Assembly (NCBI RefSeq): GCF_042651785.1
Contig: NZ_JBHSEC010000020.1
Span: forward strand, 62,001-126,000
Length of the DNA: 64,000 nt
Source of the DNA: Chungangia koreensis
Lineage (GTDB): Bacteria; Bacillota; Bacilli; Bacillales_A; Planococcaceae
Direction of reading: 5' to 3'
Part shown: piece after piece, positions 42,243 to 50,971 of the stretch
Position numbering within the stretch: the stretch's first letter is position 1
How the letters are laid out: each line of letters opens with the position of its first letter
The notes under the pieces: model-generated
Database searches by the model: none
Told to the model about the DNA's origin: nothing
Seen by the model: the letters and a program-made list of their open reading frames with translations, nothing else
Position numbers and translations under genes: made by a program

Positions 42243-43571
42243 ATGTTTACAAAACAAAGTCGACACCGACAGTTGTCACCTTTGACAGTTATTGCAGGCA
42301 GTTTTCTACTATTAATTATCATTGGAACGTTTCTATTAAAACTACCCATTGCCACAGAAGTCCCGATTTCTTGGGTAGATGCATTATTTGTTGCGACTTC
42401 GGGTACGACAGTTACGGGTTTGAGTGTTTTTGATCCCGGTTCCACTTTGACGCTCTTTGGAGAGATTGTCCTATTGGTTTTAATACAATGCGGCGGACTT
42501 GGTTTAATGATTTTTGCTGTGGCTCTTCTGGCTTTACTGAGAAGAAAAATAGGGTTAAAAAATAGAATTTATGTTCAAGAGTCCCTTGGCCAGTCTACAG
42601 CCGGCGGAATGGTTAAGCTGGTAATTTGGGTTTTGATCTTTGTTTTCGCATTTGAAGGAGCTGCCGTTATTTTGTTGTCCCTTCATTGGATACCAGAGTA
42701 CGGTTGGAATAAGGGATTTTATTATAGTGTATTTCACGCTATATCAGCCTTTAATAATGCAGGTTTTTCTTTATTTCCTGATAATCTGGTTCAATTTGCA
42801 GGAGACCCTGTTGTCAATATTATTTTATCGATGATGTTTATAATCGGTGGACTTGGCTTTGTTGTTGTCATGGAGATCTTTCAAAAGAAAACCTTTAGGG
42901 AGTGGAGTCTGCATACGAAGATGATGGTTGTCGGAACCATTATTTTAAACATTGTAGCAACGATTACATTATTTATTTTGGAATATAACAATCCAGATAC
43001 AATAGGTAACTTTTCAATATACGATAAAGTTTTGGCTTCCTATTTCCAGGGCGTTACTCCCCGTACCGCAGGTTTCAATACGATAGCTACCGGAGAAATG
43101 GAAGATTCTTCATTACTTTTCACGATGATTTTGATGTTTATAGGTGGAGGCACAGCTTCGACAGCTTCTGGGATTAAATTAACGACTTTTATCGTTATCG
43201 TCCTGGCAAGCATTTCATTTGTGAAAGGAATACAAGAACCACACTTATTCGGCCGGTCGATCAGGACGGAGGTTCTAATTCGTTCGCTTGCCATTACAAC
43301 TGTGAGTATGTTCATTATTTTCTTCTTTATCTTTCTTTTAACACTTACAGAGGATATCGCGGTGCTGCCATTGGCCTTTGAAGTAGTATCCTCTTTTGGA
43401 ACTGTAGGACTATCAACAGGAATAACAGCAGACTTGAGTAGTATCGGAAAAGTGATTATATGCATCGTTATGTTTATCGGACGAATTGGTCCACTGACTT
43501 TATTCTTTTTATTCTTAAAGCAAAAAAGAGAAACATTCAAATTTCCATATGATCAAGTTCATACAGGTTGA
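42243..43571 (+). CDS. Ktr/Trk-type potassium transporter membrane subunit
   Basis: A 442-residue protein with the fourfold pore-loop pattern of KtrB/TrkH: SGTTVTGLSVFD, AFNNAGFSLFPDN, GVTPRTAGFNT and SFGTVGLSTG are the four P-loops with their selectivity Gly. No gating subunit (KtrA/KtrC) is next to it, so it must pair with one elsewhere, as KtrD does. Control by c-di-AMP through the upstream riboswitch fits potassium homeostasis. An AGGAAGTG site precedes the ATG. Confidence 0.94.
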   Translation: MFTKQSRHRQLSPLTVIAGSFLLLIIIGTFLLKLPIATEVPISWVDALFVATSGTTVTGLSVFDPGSTLTLFGEIVLLVLIQCGGLGLMIFAVALLALLRRKIGLKNRIYVQESLGQSTAGGMVKLVIWVLIFVFAFEGAAVILLSLHWIPEYGWNKGFYYSVFHAISAFNNAGFSLFPDNLVQFAGDPVVNIILSMMFIIGGLGFVVVMEIFQKKTFREWSLHTKMMVVGTIILNIVATITLFILEYNNPDTIGNFSIYDKVLASYFQGVTPRTAGFNTIATGEMEDSSLLFTMILMFIGGGTASTASGIKLTTFIVIVLASISFVKGIQEPHLFGRSIRTEVLIRSLAITTVSMFIIFFFIFLLTLTEDIAVLPLAFEVVSSFGTVGLSTGITADLSSIGKVIICIVMFIGRIGPLTLFFLFLKQKRETFKFPYDQVHTG

Positions 43572-43599
43572 AAAATGCTGGGCTCTTCCAGCATTTTTT
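43572..43599 (+). terminator. Terminator after K+ transporter gene
   Basis: AAAATGCTGG and CCAGCATTTT pair around six bases, then a T-run. Confidence 0.93.
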
Positions 43600-43732
43600 C
43601 TTTACACCCTAATCTGTGGCAGTCGAGGCACTTATCAAGACATACTAAAAAAGGTTAAACTTTTAAAATAACTTCCTACAATCTTTCCTTGATATGCTAT
43701 TACATTGGTAATTTCAGTTTGAAACTCATCGC

Positions 43733-44230
43733 TCATTGTATTAGATTCACTTGATTTCCTTGGTCGTCATATGCAATAAGATCTTCTTCAGCTATAGGTT
43801 CGTCGCTAAAAATAATCCAAAACGATAGATCTTGATAATTTATTTTCTTAGCAAGCTCCCCTCTAACTTCTACTTTCTCTACATCAGGGTTATTACTACT
43901 AAAATAGGATAAGTTAGAAGGCATATGTTCATGCTTTTCGAATATTGCTATTCCACCATTCTGATCAACACTACCTCCACGACCAATATTTTTTATTGTA
44001 CCTGAAGATAAATCATATATTGTGTGGAATATACTATGATCTGCCGTGTAAAATCCAATAATAAAATTATCTTTAATCTCGTAATGAATAATTTCCTCAT
44101 AATAATTTATCCCAGAATTATCTAATGCATTTAATAACTCTTCCTCAAATGTGAATTTTTCATTTGTATTTGAACAACTTGCCATCATCATAATAAATGC
44201 AATTAAAAAACCTACTTTTAGTTTTTTCAT
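43733..44230 (-). CDS. Small lipoprotein, unknown function
   Basis: A product of about 165 residues with signal peptide MKKLKVGFLIAFIMMMASC, the Cys being the lipid-modified residue. The mature part is acidic and not recognised. GGAGG lies 5 bases before the ATG at 44230; the longer upstream frame has no site. It is the unit beyond repeat A (44351-44392) in a run of small genes delimited by repeats. Confidence 0.75.
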   Translation of the reverse strand: MKKLKVGFLIAFIMMMASCSNTNEKFTFEEELLNALDNSGINYYEEIIHYEIKDNFIIGFYTADHSIFHTIYDLSSGTIKNIGRGGSVDQNGGIAIFEKHEHMPSNLSYFSSNNPDVEKVEVRGELAKKINYQDLSFWIIFSDEPIAEEDLIAYDDQGNQVNLIQ

Positions 44231-44350
44231 TGTAACCTCCATTAGCTGTAGATACATCCAATTTAGTTTTCGATTGTACTTTAAGTACGAATAATAAACC
44301 ATTAAGTTTCATTTTTCTGCTTTCACTGTCTTGGCGCTTTAGATTTGGTA

Positions 44351-44392
44351 CAACAAAAAGGACATTAATCCCTTCACGGATCAACGCACTCG
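44351..44392 (-). repeat. Cassette-spacing repeat, copy A
   Basis: Minus strand: GTGCGTTGATCC, GTGAAGGGATTAATG, then TCCTTTTTGTTG. It is an imperfect palindrome with a U-run, shared with copies at 48049, 48701, 49450 and 50797. Confidence 0.75.
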
Positions 44393-44471
44393 TAATTTTG
44401 GATAAGAAATTCATAAAGCTACTATTTCCTATCCATTATTTATAATTAGGTTGTTATTTTTCAGAAAAAAT

Positions 44472-44500
44472 ACGGGAACGTCCGAAATGGACGTTCCCGT
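44472..44500 (-). terminator. Terminator after VOC gene
   Basis: A 12-bp perfect stem (ACGGGAACGTCC) with a 5-base loop, flanked by A and T runs on both sides. Confidence 0.92.
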
Positions 44501-44555
44501 TCTTTTTCCGTTTAAGCACCCGTTTATAAAATATGGAAATTTATTTATCATTATC

Positions 44556-44930
44556 TTACCAGTGTACTTGAAGTTTATTACCATTTGGGTCATAAAAGTG
44601 GAAATAGGCATGACCATTATCTTCTTCTATATCATCGACCTTAACTTGATGATCAAGTAAGTGTTGATGAAAATTAGATAACTCTGGACTAGTAAAGCCA
44701 ATGCTAAAGGCAGGCTTATTGTCAATTGTAAAATGTGCAAATGTATCATCTTCAGTAGGAACTAAAGTTATCAAAAAGGGTCCTTCATTAATTTTTAAAA
44801 TCGCAAATGGATCCTCAGTAATAGTTAATAATTGTAGTCCTAACACATCTTTGTACCATTGTGCAGACTGCTCTAAATCTCTAACAGGGATTCTGATATA
44901 ATGTACTTGTTCAATGAATGATTTACTCAA
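44556..44930 (-). CDS. VOC-family (glyoxalase/bleomycin-resistance fold) protein
   Basis: A 124-residue VOC protein: VHYIRIPVRDLEQSAQWYKD at the start, VLGLQLL, and the C-terminal YFHFYDPNGNKLQVHW with the metal-ligand Glu position occupied by Gln (LQV). That substitution is worth noting because metal-dependent members use Glu. It could be a non-metal binding or resistance protein. It lies directly downstream of a GyrI-like gene. Confidence 0.82.
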   Translation of the reverse strand: MSKSFIEQVHYIRIPVRDLEQSAQWYKDVLGLQLLTITEDPFAILKINEGPFLITLVPTEDDTFAHFTIDNKPAFSIGFTSPELSNFHQHLLDHQVKVDDIEEDNGHAYFHFYDPNGNKLQVHW

Positions 44931-44944
44931 AATTTTTCTCTCCT

Positions 44945-45571
44945 TTATATAATTGGATATAAAATATCAAAATCAAATGCCTGAATCTCATGAGCTGGTA
45001 TTTCAAAAGGATTAAATGAGTCAAGTCGATTTGGTTCAAGAGAAAAAGCATCAATACCATTCTCAATTTGGTATCCATTTTCTTTAATCCATTCACTCAA
45101 ATAAGTATATCTACGATTCATCTCTGCTCTACTAAAACAACAGCAATCGATTTTAGCGTACTTTCTTTTGGGTATCGTCAAGCGTATACACTCCTGAGGT
45201 GTATGAGCAATATCACTTACTTTAACTCCGATCCAAAGCTCAACTGTTCCATCAGATTGCAGCATATTCCGTTGATTATAAAAGACAATTCCTTCATTAC
45301 CTTCCATTGTTATTGAACGATCAGAAGAAATGATATCCTTTAGTTTTTTCCATCCTTTTCTGACTTCCTGCCCCGCCTCAAAGTTTTCCATGCGACCTTT
45401 AACTTTTAAAGCTATCATGTGAATCGGTTCAATAGTAACTGTATTCACTTCTAATTTTCCGCTTTTTTGATGCTTCCCTCGTTGGCCTAATAGAACTTGT
45501 AATGATTGTGGAGTTCGTTGAGGAAGATAATCTTCTAAAGGAAAAATGTTTCTTACAGCTCTGTCACCCAT
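44945..45571 (-). CDS. GyrI-like small-molecule-binding protein
   Basis: A product of about 208 residues. The core VTIEPIHMIALKVKGRMEN, KGWKKLKDIISSD, ELWIGVKVSD and the C-terminal AFSLEPNRLDSFNPFEIP match the GyrI-like effector-binding fold often fused to AraC regulators. Here it is separate, and starts at the ATG 45571 after AAAAGGAG, overlapping the end of the AraC gene by 19 bp. It may sequester or sense the same ligand. Confidence 0.8.
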   Translation of the reverse strand: MGDRAVRNIFPLEDYLPQRTPQSLQVLLGQRGKHQKSGKLEVNTVTIEPIHMIALKVKGRMENFEAGQEVRKGWKKLKDIISSDRSITMEGNEGIVFYNQRNMLQSDGTVELWIGVKVSDIAHTPQECIRLTIPKRKYAKIDCCCFSRAEMNRRYTYLSEWIKENGYQIENGIDAFSLEPNRLDSFNPFEIPAHEIQAFDFDILYPII

Positions 45572-46926
45572 ACAGTTTGCTCCTTTTCTATAATCGGTAA
45601 ATAGATTCGCACACACACGTTAATATCAGACGAACTTATAAAAGAGGATTGATATTGAGCAAACCATTGTCTAGATTCATCTAATATATATTTTTCTCCA
45701 CTTACGATCCAGCGGTGAATGATTTCTAAAATACCAGTAAGTGTTCCGTATGATTTTGTTTCTATTACTGCGAATAACCCACCGTCCAATTTCTTTTGAT
45801 GAACATTTTGAGTGGTTATATCTTCATAGCTAAAATAATTGGTAATACCATATTCACACCAATGCTCCATTTCATTTTCAGCATCATAGTTGTATGAGAA
45901 GTAAAGCAAGCAACTAGAATAGTCTGTTGATGGATTTAGCTGCAACCATTCAGATAAAGTTTCATCAGCCTTCTTCTGGCATTCGGATCCGTAAAACCTA
46001 CTATATGTCACGTAAAAAGATTCTGTTTCCTCTACTTTAATCATTTCAGGTTTTGACTGGCGTTTAATAGGCAAATATAGTTTCATTCGAACAAGTTTCT
46101 CATTAAAGGTAATGTACTCTTCCAAATAGGTATGTGAGCCTTCTGTAAACGAACTTTTAGGTAACCACTCAGAATACATTTGGTTCCATAATGATAATAT
46201 AGCGTAATCGTTAGTTGATGGTGTGACACCGACTGCATACATTCCACCCTGGATAGTTTTAATTTGCATTTCTGCTATTTGGTTAGTGATAGGATCTTCA
46301 TATGAAATTAGTATTTCATATGCATATAGATTTGATTTCTCATCCAAAACTTCATCGATTTCTATATTTCGTCCAAAAATCTTCATTTTTTTCTGATCTA
46401 AATCAGATTTCTGAACTATCTTTTGAACTACCACAAGTGCATCCTTTTCAATTCCATCTAAATGGTCTAATTTATGTATATAACTGAGTACAGTCATTTC
46501 TTTAAGTTGAATTACTTTAATATCTGGATATTTATCGAACAGATCCCTTCCCTCTAAGTAATTTATTTTTTCGTATAGATCAATCCGATCGAAACTAAAG
46601 AACATATCAGATTCTTTATATACTTTCGGAGTAATTCCAACTATTTTCTTAAATGACTTTGTAAAAGAAGCCTGTGATTCAAAACCAACAATAATGGCAA
46701 TGTCCAAGATTGATCGTTTTGAGTATTTTAGGTGGTCTGAAGCAATGCTGATTTTTCTTTTACGCATATAGTCTTTTACTGGATACCCAGTAAGAGAATA
46801 AAACATTCGGTACAAATGCGGGAGTGACATGGAAGCTTTTTTTGCGACTTCTTCTAACTCTATTTTCTCTTCGATATTTTCCTCTATAAAATCTATTGCC
46901 GCTTGTACACTGACTAAGTAATTCAT
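45553..46926 (-). CDS. AraC-family regulator with GyrI-like effector domains
   Basis: A 457-residue protein. Residues 1-105 are an AraC DNA-binding domain with two helix-turn-helix units (LEEVAKKASMSLPHLYRMFY and ILDIAIIVGFESQASFTKSF). The rest appears to contain two GyrI-like ligand-binding units, the second ending in VCVRIYLPI. This resembles regulators of small-molecule resistance such as Rob/SoxS-GyrI fusions. It probably controls its own operon with the GyrI-like and VOC genes. Confidence 0.88.
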   Translation of the reverse strand: MNYLVSVQAAIDFIEENIEEKIELEEVAKKASMSLPHLYRMFYSLTGYPVKDYMRKRKISIASDHLKYSKRSILDIAIIVGFESQASFTKSFKKIVGITPKVYKESDMFFSFDRIDLYEKINYLEGRDLFDKYPDIKVIQLKEMTVLSYIHKLDHLDGIEKDALVVVQKIVQKSDLDQKKMKIFGRNIEIDEVLDEKSNLYAYEILISYEDPITNQIAEMQIKTIQGGMYAVGVTPSTNDYAILSLWNQMYSEWLPKSSFTEGSHTYLEEYITFNEKLVRMKLYLPIKRQSKPEMIKVEETESFYVTYSRFYGSECQKKADETLSEWLQLNPSTDYSSCLLYFSYNYDAENEMEHWCEYGITNYFSYEDITTQNVHQKKLDGGLFAVIETKSYGTLTGILEIIHRWIVSGEKYILDESRQWFAQYQSSFISSSDINVCVRIYLPIIEKEQTVWVTEL

Positions 46927-47226
46927 TATTCACCACCTTTTTAACAATACTCTATCGATATTCTGTAAGAACTCCTCTTTGTTGTAACTATATCAAAGAT
47001 ACAGATTTTATTTTTGTCCTTTTTTATCAAAAACTGTGTATGCTATTTATTGCAAAGTACGTTTATCCGTTCGGATTAAATTAAGATTTAGATTGTTTTA
47101 CTATCTCTAATGCTTCACTCATTCCACTGAACAAAGAATGCGAGCCAAACGATGGTTACCATTATGATATTTTTTACATTGTTGCTAAAATGGTATTGTA
47201 AAATACTAATTAATTCGAGGTAAACA

Positions 47227-47898
47227 ATGAAAATTTTATGCTTTGGAGACAGTTTGACACGTGGTGTATCGTTCATTAATGGCCGACTAAAGATATTGAA
47301 GAATAATTACCCAAATGTTTTACAAAATTTATTCAATGAACAGTCTAACGAAGTGGAAATTGTCAATAAAGGCGTGTTTAACGACAATTCCTGTTTAATG
47401 ATGGACCGCTTGGAACGCGATGTCTTCGCAGAGAAGCCTCACTACGTCATCATCGGGGTTGGTGGAAATGATTGTGATTTTCCATGGGTGGAAGTGGCCA
47501 AGCGTGAACAGGATGAGTATGAAGCGACCGTTCCTTTGGAACAGTACAGAGAAAATATGACTACCATGATAAGCAAAATCCAGGATGAAGGTATCACACC
47601 AATTCTTTCGAGCTTACCCCCATTAGATCCCGTTCGTTATTATAATCGGATTGTTCAAAGTTTCAGTTCTAATGTAAGTGATTGGATCTGTAAAGTCGGC
47701 GGAATTGAACATTGGCATAGCCAATATAACCGTGCACTAAAGCAAGTTGCCCAAGAACTGGATGTCCTGATTATTGACGTCCGGACTGCGATTAAACGTG
47801 CAGGCGATTTAAAAGAACTGATCAGTGACGATGGAATTCATCTGACTGAAAAAGGGTACGAAGTTTTCGCTTCGGAAATTTACCGGACGGTTCATTAA
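47227..47898 (+). CDS. SGNH/GDSL-family hydrolase
   Basis: A 223-residue esterase-like protein with block I CFGDSLTRG (nucleophile Ser at about 9), block III VGGNDCDF and block V DGIHLTEKGYEVF (catalytic Asp and His). No signal peptide is seen, so it is probably intracellular. The substrate is unknown. It is the only plus-strand gene in its accessory block and has its own terminator. The 300-bp gap before it shows nothing beyond likely promoters. Confidence 0.9.
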   Translation: MKILCFGDSLTRGVSFINGRLKILKNNYPNVLQNLFNEQSNEVEIVNKGVFNDNSCLMMDRLERDVFAEKPHYVIIGVGGNDCDFPWVEVAKREQDEYEATVPLEQYRENMTTMISKIQDEGITPILSSLPPLDPVRYYNRIVQSFSSNVSDWICKVGGIEHWHSQYNRALKQVAQELDVLIIDVRTAIKRAGDLKELISDDGIHLTEKGYEVFASEIYRTVH

Positions 47899-47903
47899 CA
47901 AGA

Positions 47904-47938
47904 AAAACGATTCCACTAAATTAGCGGAATCGTTTTTT
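47904..47938 (+). terminator. Terminator after SGNH gene
   Basis: AACGATTCC and GGAATCGTT pair, with an inner CTAA/TTAG pairing, followed by six T. Confidence 0.92.
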
Positions 47939-48048
47939 AAATCCAAGTTTTCTATAAAACCCATCGTTCCCAGTTGTTGATATTAAATGAACAAAGAAAC
48001 ATTACTGTTAAATATAAATATTCTATTTGCCAATTAAAAATTGCTTAT

Positions 48049-48086
48049 TCAACAAAAGGGACTTAATCCTTTAATGACTCTACGCC
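48049..48086 (-). repeat. Cassette-spacing repeat, copy D
   Basis: Minus strand: GGCGTAGAGTCATTAAAGG, ATTAAGTCCC, TTTTGTTGAA. It overlaps the stop codon of the nucleotidyltransferase gene and is the most degenerate copy on its 5' side. Confidence 0.65.
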
Positions 48087-48631
48087 TCTGTTTCACGCAT
48101 TGTCTCATCAATTATTTGTTGTAGTATCTTTTTGCTTTCTGAGTCTTTTTGTCGTGGTATTCGACCAATCTGCTCATAGACTTCTTTTTCTTCCAAAAGT
48201 TGTTTAGGGTTTAATACCTGAGCAGCTATTTGGTTCAAAACAAAAGTTTGAGGATGTAAAGAATCGGGTCTCCAGATCCATTCAGGTAATCCATGCATAA
48301 TAAGGTTTCCATCCACTGTTCGTGTTATATAGGATAGTGTAATTTCTACATTTTCTTTGCAAAAATCAGACTGCCAATCACGAAATTCCTCTTTAACGAA
48401 TGCCTTCACATATCCAGCCTTTTCAAGTTCAATTTCTAAACGTTCCCGATTTGTTATCCATGTAACTAAATCAATATCATCGTGTGGACGAGTAATCTTT
48501 CCGAGCAAAAAATCGATTGCCCACCCGCCACGTAACCAAAACTCAATTCCAATTTTTTTAGAAATTGTACTAACTTCAGACAATACTTGTAATTGGTTCT
48601 CAGTTTGTTCTTTGAAGTTTTTTTCTATCAT
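48080..48631 (-). CDS. Nucleotidyltransferase, ANT(2'')/LinB-like
   Basis: A product of about 183 residues with FWLRGGWAIDFLLGKITRPH then DDIDLV, the GG...DxD nucleotidyltransferase motif as laid out in aminoglycoside 2''- and lincosamide adenylyltransferases. It could confer antibiotic modification, but substrate specificity is not readable. The ATG at 48631 has a GGAG site at 6 bases; the upstream ATGs are less well placed. It lies between repeats D and B. Confidence 0.82.
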   Translation of the reverse strand: MIEKNFKEQTENQLQVLSEVSTISKKIGIEFWLRGGWAIDFLLGKITRPHDDIDLVTWITNRERLEIELEKAGYVKAFVKEEFRDWQSDFCKENVEITLSYITRTVDGNLIMHGLPEWIWRPDSLHPQTFVLNQIAAQVLNPKQLLEEKEVYEQIGRIPRQKDSESKKILQQIIDETMRETEA

Positions 48632-48700
48632 TTCATTCTCCATTCTCCCATTGTAAGTCTGTACATACTTTTTCAACTTACCTGTCCTTTAGCTAAAGTA

Positions 48701-48742
48701 TTTAACAAACAGGGCATCCATCCCTTCTTGGATCAACACCCC
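48701..48742 (-). repeat. Cassette-spacing repeat, copy B
   Basis: Minus strand: GGGGTGTTGATCC, AAGAAGGGATGGATGCC, CTGTTTGTTAAA. It lies between the HIT and nucleotidyltransferase genes. Confidence 0.7.
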
Positions 48743-48883
48743 TTTAGGTGAAACGGGATTTACAATTGATGGTAGGAACAAAAGAATAATTGACCTAAAA
48801 ATAAGAATTAGAGAAACTATTTTCGGTAGTTAATCTATACCTTCCCCCTTATACCATCCGCTAAATTGCATTTTGGACTCCGT

Positions 48884-49369
48884 TTAAATCTTATTTTTCT
48901 CCAACCACAATTTTAGCATTTCAGCATAGTTCACCCTTTCATCTGGGGAACTTAAACTGCCTTTCGTTTGATATAGATTATCATTGTAGTAACGGGGATA
49001 CACGTGTAAGTGATAATGCCAGACATCTTGACTTCCACCCGGTTCATTGTGTTGACGAGTGGAAATCCCATCGCATTTGTAACACTCTTTTAAGGCGAAC
49101 GAAACCGTCTTAGCCAACTCATGAATACGAGTTGCAACTTCAATAGGCAAGTCAAATATGTTTTCATAGTGTTTGGTAGGAATGATAATTACATGGCCCT
49201 TATTATTTGGCCACCATAGTGATGCAATTAGTGCTGTTACATAGTCATCTTTATATATAATATCTTTCTGTTTAGACTGGATCAGTTTATTTTCTTCGTC
49301 CTCAACTCCAGATACTAATAGACAAAATGGACAAACATAGCCTTGTGGAATATGGCTATATTGATTCAT
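48884..49369 (-). CDS. HIT-family nucleotide hydrolase
   Basis: A 161-residue protein with CPFCLL near the N-terminus (zinc-type Cys pair), GHVIIIPTKHYENIFDLP and the histidine triad HYHLHVYPR near 125-133. HIT proteins hydrolyse nucleotide conjugates. AAAGGAG precedes the ATG. It sits alone between repeats C and B. Confidence 0.9.
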   Translation of the reverse strand: MNQYSHIPQGYVCPFCLLVSGVEDEENKLIQSKQKDIIYKDDYVTALIASLWWPNNKGHVIIIPTKHYENIFDLPIEVATRIHELAKTVSFALKECYKCDGISTRQHNEPGGSQDVWHYHLHVYPRYYNDNLYQTKGSLSSPDERVNYAEMLKLWLEKNKI

Positions 49370-49449
49370 AAAATCTTCTCCTTTTTATTTATAGCTTTTT
49401 AGATCGTGAATTTTCAGGGTAGGAATGCTGCGTTTATTAGTTAAGATAT

Positions 49450-49493
49450 TCAACAAAAAAGACGTTAATCCTTTTTAAAAGAATTAACGCCCC
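49450..49493 (-). repeat. Cassette-spacing repeat, copy C (also a terminator)
   Basis: Minus strand: GGGGCGTTAATTC, TTTTAAAAAGGATTAACGTC and TTTTTTGTTGAA. The arms pair well, and the U-run makes it a likely terminator of the phosphoesterase gene. Confidence 0.8.
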
Positions 49494-49515
49494 CTATTGT
49501 TAAAGAAATCCTCTT

Positions 49516-50619
49516 TTAAAAATCCGCTAAACTTTCTTTTGGTACCCAACCTACGACACCATCTTTTTTAACTAAACTATATCCACTACAGGCATCGTCA
49601 ATTACTGAAACTATTTCTCCTGTGTTTAAATTTATCTGAGAACAAGATAAATCTGTTTTAACAAAATAAGCTCCACTATCATTTCTTTGGATATATTCAT
49701 TTTTCACATATAGTAATTGGTTCGTATTCAATTGTTTACTTAAGGTAAAATCAGTTCCTTTTTCAACTGGTTGTATTTCAAATTTTGGGTAACTCACAGA
49801 ACCGATCATTTTTGAATCTGCTTCAAAATCTTTAGTAACCTTCACCTCTGGAAACTGATCAATATATAGATGATTGAATGTATCTTCAACTGAACCCCTG
49901 TTTATGATAAATGCATTTAATTGCCCTGTTTGTTTAATGACGTTTCCACCGTCGATTGCAATAATTCTTTTAGTAGGATTTATGATCGGATTGTGTGAAA
50001 ATATTTCTTCTGAATAGTTTACAACTGGCCAATGACCGACTATTACATACTTATTAGCACTATGAGTTTTTTCTAAAAAAGCAGAAAGGCTAATCGCTTT
50101 AAGACGATCAGTTTCTTTCCAATTTTCAATACTATCCAACCCGGCATGGACAAAAATATAGTCTTCTGTTTCAATAGCTGTTGGAAGCTCTGATAGCCAT
50201 TTTATTTCTTTAGAATAATTATGTATTAATACTTCTTTAATCGATTGAACTGTAGTTTTATCAGTTATATTAAAATCCAACTCAATAAGCCATTCATTTA
50301 ATAATGAGTTCTTTCTCGCAACTAAATAATTTATTAATTTCGGGTTTTCTTCTATTAAATCTTCAACTAACGTGTCACAATTTCCTTCTGTAACATGAAC
50401 CTTACTATTATTAGATGTTAGCTTCAATATATATTCAACAACGCCTTTACTGTTCCTCCCCTTCTCACAAAGGTCTCCATTTATAATTAAGTAATCCTCC
50501 TTGTCGTTGTAGTTGACTTTATCTAATAGCCTTTTAAAGAGCTCTAATTCACCATGGATATCTGATATTACAATAATTCTTGAATTACGCGGAATAGATA
50601 TGTATTTAATTTTGTTCAT
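49516..50619 (-). CDS. Metallophosphoesterase with C-terminal SH3-like region
   Basis: A 367-residue protein. The calcineurin-like phosphatase motifs are VISDIHGEL (15-25), LIINGDLCEKGRNS, TEGNCD, VIVGHWPV and the DGG block. The first 240 residues resemble PrpE/Ser-Thr phosphatases. The last 60 residues (QINLNTGEIVSVIDDAC, GVVGWVPKESL) look like an SH3-type domain, unusual for a cytoplasmic phosphatase. No signal peptide is seen. Its ATG overlaps the stop of a tiny upstream ORF. Confidence 0.85.
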   Translation of the reverse strand: MNKIKYISIPRNSRIIVISDIHGELELFKRLLDKVNYNDKEDYLIINGDLCEKGRNSKGVVEYILKLTSNNSKVHVTEGNCDTLVEDLIEENPKLINYLVARKNSLLNEWLIELDFNITDKTTVQSIKEVLIHNYSKEIKWLSELPTAIETEDYIFVHAGLDSIENWKETDRLKAISLSAFLEKTHSANKYVIVGHWPVVNYSEEIFSHNPIINPTKRIIAIDGGNVIKQTGQLNAFIINRGSVEDTFNHLYIDQFPEVKVTKDFEADSKMIGSVSYPKFEIQPVEKGTDFTLSKQLNTNQLLYVKNEYIQRNDSGAYFVKTDLSCSQINLNTGEIVSVIDDACSGYSLVKKDGVVGWVPKESLADF

Positions 50620-50747
50620 ATAATAACCCCTTGCCTTAATACAAAATTTCGTTCATTTTTAACCAACGAGATCGTACTACTACTATAACAAGCATTTAAA
50701 GCAAATATTAGCAAAGCTAAAAAGAGTATTGCTATTGATTTATTCAT
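50616..50747 (-). CDS. Candidate 43-residue lipoprotein-like peptide
   Basis: The frame reads NKSIAILFLALLIFALNAC then YSSSTISLVKNERNF and ends in an ATGA overlap with the phosphoesterase start. The hydrophobic start and ALNAC suggest a lipoprotein signal. The ribosome binding site (AAGGA) is too close to the ATG, so translation is uncertain. It could be the remnant of a longer lipoprotein. Confidence 0.4.
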   Translation of the reverse strand: MNKSIAILFLALLIFALNACYSSSTISLVKNERNFVLRQGVII

Positions 50748-50796
50748 TCCTTGATCCACCCAACCAACTGTTATTTTTACCTATAGAACAATTACT

Positions 50797-50834
50797 TCAA
50801 CAAAAAGAACAAAAATCCCTTCCCCGAATTAACC
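50797..50834 (-). repeat. Cassette-spacing repeat, copy E
   Basis: Minus strand: GGTTAATTCGGGGAAGGG, ATTTTTGTTC, TTTTTGTTGAAG. It is upstream of the peptide/phosphoesterase unit and is the outermost copy. Confidence 0.6.
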
Positions 50835-50971
50835 ATGTAACTCGATTATACTTTTTATCTTTCTACCATTTATAATGATTGAAGCTAAACATATTTGTTT
50901 GCTTGTATATATTCGAATGCTTTACTATATAATGGGAAGTTAAATAAATATAAACTCTGGAGGGGATGAGC

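Noticed and set aside
44160..44414. 84-codon minus-strand frame over the lipoprotein start
   Set aside because: It spans repeat copy A and overlaps the well-supported lipoprotein start at 44230.
43733..50834. Classical integron
   Set aside because: The repeats lack the RYYYAAC/GTTRRRY core sites and no tyrosine integrase gene is in the window.
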